From Tanypteryx hageni (lineage: Eukaryota > Arthropoda > Insecta > Odonata > Petaluridae), in the NCBI GenBank assembly GCA_028673005.1, contig CM054112.1, positions 192,189,518-192,253,517 on the forward strand: a stretch of DNA of 64,000 nucleotides, written 5' to 3'. Of the stretch, positions 58,740 to 64,000 are shown piece by piece (the first letter of the stretch is position 1; every line of letters begins with the position of its first letter). Under the pieces are notes generated by a model that worked only from the letters and a program-made list of their open reading frames with translations, searched no databases and was not told the origin of the DNA. The position numbers and the translations under genes were made by a program.

Positions 58740-59270
58740 GTTCGGCATGCACAACAATGGCTCGTGGGGAGGTGGGCGAGAGGAGAAGTTCATGGACGAA
58801 TCGATGCACACACGCGCGCGACGAATATCAAAGCACGCGTGGTGATCGAGATCAATTTGCGACTGCGATTGCCTTTCGGGACCCCATTCCCGCACCCCTT
58901 TTGCTCCAACATTCGCCCTCCCACTCCCAGATGGCGTGCGCGTCGCCGAATCCTACTTTCCGACTCAATGACTTTTGACTCCGTTATCGATTAATCCGGA
59001 CGCCGAACATGACGGAGGCGTTCGGGAGCATTTGCTCCGGCAAAGTGGAAGTGGCTCGTTACGTCGCCGTAATGATGCCGAAGGAAGCCCCTCAGCGCGA
59101 TGGGAATGAGCGCAGCACGCGAGGGATGCTTCGGAGGACGCCTAGGAAGATCCGAACGGCTTCCTTTCGAATTAGGGAGGATCCTACGCTCGTCTATTTC
59201 TCGCGCGCTCCATCTGATTGGACGCGAGGGTCGACCGTGGAAGGATCCGATGCATAAGCCAATTCGATTT
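58740..59270. other. CpG-rich island, no recognised gene
   Basis: A GC- and CpG-rich block (CACGCGCGCGACG, GGCGTGCGCGTCGCCG, GGACGCCGAACATGACGGAG) in AT-rich surroundings. Open frames occur in several frames at once, as expected from low stop-codon frequency. It could be a promoter or an exon. Confidence 0.4.
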
Positions 59271-61755
59271 ACTATGCATACTTAAATCTCCGTATATTTT
59301 TCCAGCGATGAAAACGACTTTTCCCGTTTCAACCTTTCCGACATGTCTAAATTGGAACAAAATTATGATTCGTCCTTTTTACGCATTTTCACTAACAAGC
59401 CGCAATATAGTGACGGTTTCCACTGCAAATTTTCAAGCTTAAAGGCGTAGTTTGTCATTCAGATGAAGTTTAATACTGATATAATTGTAATAATCGAAAT
59501 AAAATCCAATATACGTTTTACATAATGTTTCTATATTATATTAATATTGTGTGAGTGGCATCAAAATTACACGATTAGCAGAAGAGGAACAAATGATCAA
59601 AGTCTGGTTTTAACACGTTCAGAGCTTGCTTGATTAGGAAATGGGCCGCAAAAAGTAATCCTATTGAATACGTAGGGTAGTAAAGACTCATAAAATGAGA
59701 TGATAAAAATAATAAAACTTATTAATTACTTTCTAAAATTAGGCACGATGCCATATGAAATCATTCTCCTAATCAACATTAAGTTTAAAGTCAAACTAGG
59801 CTTGAATACGAGTGTTTTTATTTTTCACACCTGATCCTGGCATTAGCGCTGCACTGCCTACATCTTTGTCTATCTCTCACCGCCTCGGACCAATGGTGAA
59901 ATCGTCAAATTTTAGAATTCCATACTGTTCTGGAGTTTTTGAAAACTGATATTTTTGTGCTTTTTGTTCTTCCCCGTTTTTTACCGATTACTCACAACAA
60001 TATGTTAAATAATTAGCTATTTCACTCTTGAAAAGTCAGAATTCTGGTTCTTCTTGCGCTGGTTTAAATGGCGACAGAATTGTAGCCACGAATCAACAGC
60101 GGATATGTCAAAGACATTAACATAATCTCATATACCACTTTTTTCGTCGAATGTTAATTCTGCAGAGTTCGATAAGCCTGTCGCTCAAATCAACGCCGCC
60201 CAAAAGTTGTTGTATTTGGGAACGTAAAGAGGACTTGCATCCTTGATGTTAGACTTGTTTCGAGTCCCATCGCTTACAACTGTCAATGAATCTAGGTCAA
60301 TCGTTCGTAAGTCAAGTTTTAAGCAGGAATCGGGCCAAAAAACGAGGATGCAACGCAAACACTTTTGTTATCAAACGATGTATGACAACTAGAACAATGC
60401 TAGCTTCAACCTTGAAATCTATCTTTCTTCTTCTGTACATCGTCTCCTTCGAATGTGAGGCCTTTTAGGCTGTTTTAAAGCTCTCCAAGCGCCTGGAGGT
60501 TTGGATAAGAGGCAGCCCTATATAATAATTTTTTAGTCACAGTTTAAATTCTCCTCCCTGGAAATTTCCGCCGCGAGTCTTAGAACCACTTCAGCCCATT
60601 GTTCTGACCCGCTAACCTTTACAGATCCTTTCCCTGTGTAAAGTTCGAGGTCGTAAACGACTGTACTTGCGCCAGCTCTGCTAAAGATCTTTGTTCTCCA
60701 ACTCAAGAATCGCGTAATAATGTTAAATCAACTAGTTTCTAGAAGATGATGCATCTTTTGTAAAAATTATTTCAATGCATATAAAAAATATTATCGTCCA
60801 GAATGATTCTGAAGTTACAATTCATATGATTTGTTCCATTCGCAAAATGGCAGATGATGCCATACGGAATCAAGTAATTCATAGACATCTATGCGGCTCT
60901 ATCTTCAATTTCTGTCCAAATGTTGTTTTAAAATAATTCTATTAATCATTATTTTCTAGCAGAAATTTTCCCAATCGATCGTAATTTAAATAATAAACGA
61001 TTAATCGCAAAACACTTCTCTCAGTCGTTAACGCAAAAATTTTCAAATGTATGCGAGTAATCTCAACTTCTCAAATCACTTAAATGCACGTCCAAATTCT
61101 AAATAACGCTTTAATTACTACCTTTTTACAACAGAATTGTTCAAATTCTCCAAACTAAAGGTTCTGAGGGCGTCTTAAAAACATTGATTCCATTTGGCAT
61201 CATACGTCCCGAAAGGTTTGATTAATTTTTTCATGATTTTATCAAGGTTCAGTTGGACGTTTTTCGCTATTAATTTAAAAAATTATTGACTCGTAACCAG
61301 CGGTGATTATGACGAAAGAAAAACATATCGCATATTTCCGTGGGAGCTCTGTTGCTTTAAAACAAAGTTAAGTTGAACGCAGACTAAGCATATAATTTCG
61401 GAATATAAAATAAGCAATATTGCCATAAACATGGAACTCTTCAATGTCGGAGAGATAGTAGAAAATAAAAAAATGGAAATAGTCTTTGCCTTATAAAGGA
61501 TAGAAATCACGTTATTAGCGGTAAAAATAAAGTATTTCAAAATTCAATCCCTAGTAGTCATCGAGGTGAACAAGTGAAAACTTGAAAAATAATTATCTAA
61601 AAATGTCAGAAGTGTCGATCATTCAAATTTAACGGGGGAGGTTTTTAAATTTAAATAAGCGCAAATATTACCTTTCCTTCCTTCCTCATTGCTTCTTATG
61701 AGAACAATATCTTGTGGTTGGACTGCAGCTTTCTCAACTGTCTTATACGTCAGAG
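59271..61755. other. Intergenic DNA; one weak exon-like patch
   Basis: Mostly AT-rich with nothing recognised. On the minus strand 61755-61672 is open, giving VEKAAVQPQDIVLIRSNEEG, and is followed by a GTAATA donor. It abuts the hAT terminus at 61756. The PQDIVLI motif vaguely recalls retroelement C-terminal segments. Too short to call. Confidence 0.35.
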
Positions 61756-62037
61756 CAGGGGTGGGCAACCTTTTCTACATGGTGGGCCGCGTTGGTCGTT
61801 GCGAATACTTTGGCGGGCCGCGTTGGAAGTTGCCTATGCTTAGAGATTAAATCGGAAGTTACCTAGTGCTTCTGAGGTATCATAAAATTAAAAATGAGGT
61901 ATATATAAGAAATCTAGGGCAAAAATTTCAAAATTAAAGGTTTTGTTACCATAATTTTACCAAAAATATATGAATTTGTGTGTTAAATTTTACGGATCGC
62001 TAATCGTAAAACGCTCTCGGGGGCCGCATATGGCCTT
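61756..62037. mobile_element. Truncated hAT-type element (CAGGGGTGGGCAACC end)
   Basis: The left terminus CAGGGGTGGGCAACC is followed by GGCGGGCCGCG motifs. Homologous right-side sequence GGGGGCCGCATATGGCC is seen at 62021-62037, but the expected closing GGTTGCCCACCCCTG is absent. Confidence 0.6.
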
Positions 62038-64000
62038 TTCATTCATTAGATACGATAAGCAAGCTGATCTTGTTAATTTAATTTTGAATGCATCCGAAAC
62101 TAACATCGGCATTTCGTTCGAAATTGTGGGGGCCATTTTCCGAGATCAGTTTACATTAATTTGGAGGCGAAAATGTGGATTTTTTCCGCAGCGCTGCTTA
62201 ACTAATATTTCTCGGAAAGCATCCATTTCACGGAGCTGAACCCTGAAAAAGAGCATGTGTACTCCCTTTGAATTTTTAACCGGTAAGATCATAGGTATAG
62301 AGGTTGCACCACCTCGCTTTAATATTTGATGATCGGATCCCTTCAAAAGAAAGAAGATAAGGCACTTTGAGATGGAGGCTTCCCGAAGTTTCACTTGGTC
62401 GGTGGACCCAAACTATCAGGTTGCGTGCTCGCTACAGAAATTTCGCCATCTGTCCACGGTATTTCGTATCTAATGGCTTGTATCAATCTAGCACTCAGCG
62501 CCCCGTACGAATACACGTTTAATTATTTTGTCGCGCAAGACTCCGCTGTAGGTAAAACGATGCAATTATTTATACAGATAAAATTTAGTAGGAAAAGAAA
62601 CATATACTTGCAAGTCTATGTGGAAGATCGATGATGGATCAAGGGAAATTTTATCAATCAGAAAAATCAGAAAAAAACTTCGATAAATATCTTTAGTTGG
62701 ACGTATTTTCCGCATTTTCTGCAATATTTTCATGCAAAGTTTCCTACGGGTAATAAATCGGGATGAAGCGTCAACTTAAACTCGTATGAAATCGCGAAGG
62801 ACAAAATTTAGTATTTTTTTAGCAAGGCAGTTCAAAATATTACGAGGAATTTTATTTGAAATTTAGGTATTGAAGTCGGAGAGAAACAATGAAGAGAACG
62901 TGAAATAAACAAAAACGGAATTCAACTATGTATCGCGTTGATGCCTAGCAAGTATATTTGAAGTAAATAACGATCGCTCCGTTATGCCAAACTCATAAGT
63001 ATTCCCATTTTAAAATTTACTTAAGATAGTAAAGTGTATACCGTAACGAATATTATCGCCGTAAACTATTCATTAAAGGGGCGGAGATAATCGAATAAAG
63101 CAGTGAGCCAACACACGTAGAAGTCCCCATTACGATAAGATCAAAGTACCGCATAAGTTTGCGTATATCGATAAGGGGAAGTGTCCTCACAGTTTCCGGA
63201 TACGCAACGCTGCTTCGGGCGGCGTCATTAGCACTTCATGCGCAGAGGATGGATAAAGCGAAGAGTCACTCGAAGATGATGACTGCATATTTAACCATAT
63301 TCTAAGTGAAACTATGCTTTTTAATCGCGGGGGCCTGGAATATGATTAACAGCGAGTGAGTTTCCAATAACAAATTTTTATCATTCATAATTACGATGAT
63401 ATACCAGATGAGTATTTGCAGTCAATCCACGCTACGTTTCCGAGTTAAAAAATTACAAGGTTGAATTTTATCCTCAAATCTATAGATTCGATCGAAAGAT
63501 GACTCCGTTATATAGAAGCTAATTTTCAGGGGGAAATGCTTTATATGGCATTCTGGAACAAATATACAATATTATTGCAGTTAGTTTATGTTTAAATCTC
63601 TAAAATTTGCCATCACAATGTACAGTGCAGAGATAAATATGATTTAAACCATAATAGTCATAATCACTAACACGATTTCTAATTTATTTATTTCTTTGCC
63701 CGAGAATATAAAACGGCCCTAAATTCGATTGAAAACAAGACAGGAAAGATGCACACATCATGCGTACATACGTGCGAGGCAGAGGCGTTCTTTACGATTT
63801 ATGTTATCATGTCAAAAAAGAAAAATATTAATTGCTTAGTACGTCTAAGAACTGAAAAATTATATGCCAGTGGGGATTCCAAGGAAATAACGGATTTTTA
63901 ATTTACGGACTTATTTCCTAATCAGTTGTAAATAATAAAACAATCGACAATTATTTAAAACATACTTTACTCGAATAATAGTAATATGGCTTTTATGTTC
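62038..64000. other. Intergenic DNA, nothing recognised
   Basis: No gene, RNA or repeat terminus was recognised. Confidence 0.45.

Overview
This window is AT-rich animal DNA, most likely from an arthropod and probably an insect. The evidence is two conserved eukaryotic genes with short coding exons and GT-AG introns, together with a dense mix of DNA transposons (hAT, piggyBac, mariner, pogo/Tigger), non-LTR retroelements and a Penelope-like element of the kinds common in arthropods. The species cannot be named from the sequence alone.

Only two host genes are well supported, both on the minus strand. The first 199 codons of the mismatch-repair gene MSH6 lie in four exons between 8506 and 3052, and the gene continues past the left edge. 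EMC7, a subunit of the ER membrane protein complex, is complete in five exons between 26622 and 23552 (234 residues). A THAP-like exon at 56703-56862, with a possible terminal exon at 57554-57628, is the only other gene-like signal with domain support. No functional link between MSH6 and EMC7 is visible.

Layout: 1-2150 is a block of diverged repeats with large inverted repeats and an (AT)n tract. 2400-8600 is the MSH6 5' half, whose introns carry a 12-bp minisatellite, a nearly perfect 1-kb tandem duplication of a terminal-inverted-repeat element, and a decayed RTE/Craft-type endonuclease fragment. 9.6-13.1 kb holds a foldback element and a decayed Penelope-like element (RT plus GIY-YIG). 13.5-21.1 kb holds two large hAT elements, each with a perfect 8-bp target-site duplication (TSD). 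21.2-26.6 kb is EMC7. 27.6-28.5 kb is a LINE 3' end. 30.2-46.1 kb contains four members of a modular element built from diverged ~145-bp units with a 3' hairpin, plus an internally deleted hAT, a TTAA-flanked piggyBac-type MITE, Tigger-like MITEs and tRNA-like SINE pieces. 48-56.5 kb is rich in hAT MITEs, and also holds a mariner 5' fragment and a fourth hAT with transposase remnants. The last 7 kb is almost featureless apart from one CpG-rich island and one truncated hAT terminus.

Every transposase or RT region that I examined is broken by stops, frameshifts or deletions, so the mobile elements appear to be fossils. The most interesting structures are the ~145-bp modular elements (possibly Helentron/HINE-like), the near-identical tandem duplication inside an MSH6 intron, a 55-bp retroposon insertion with 20-bp target duplications inside EMC7, and isolated CpG-rich islands with no recognised gene.
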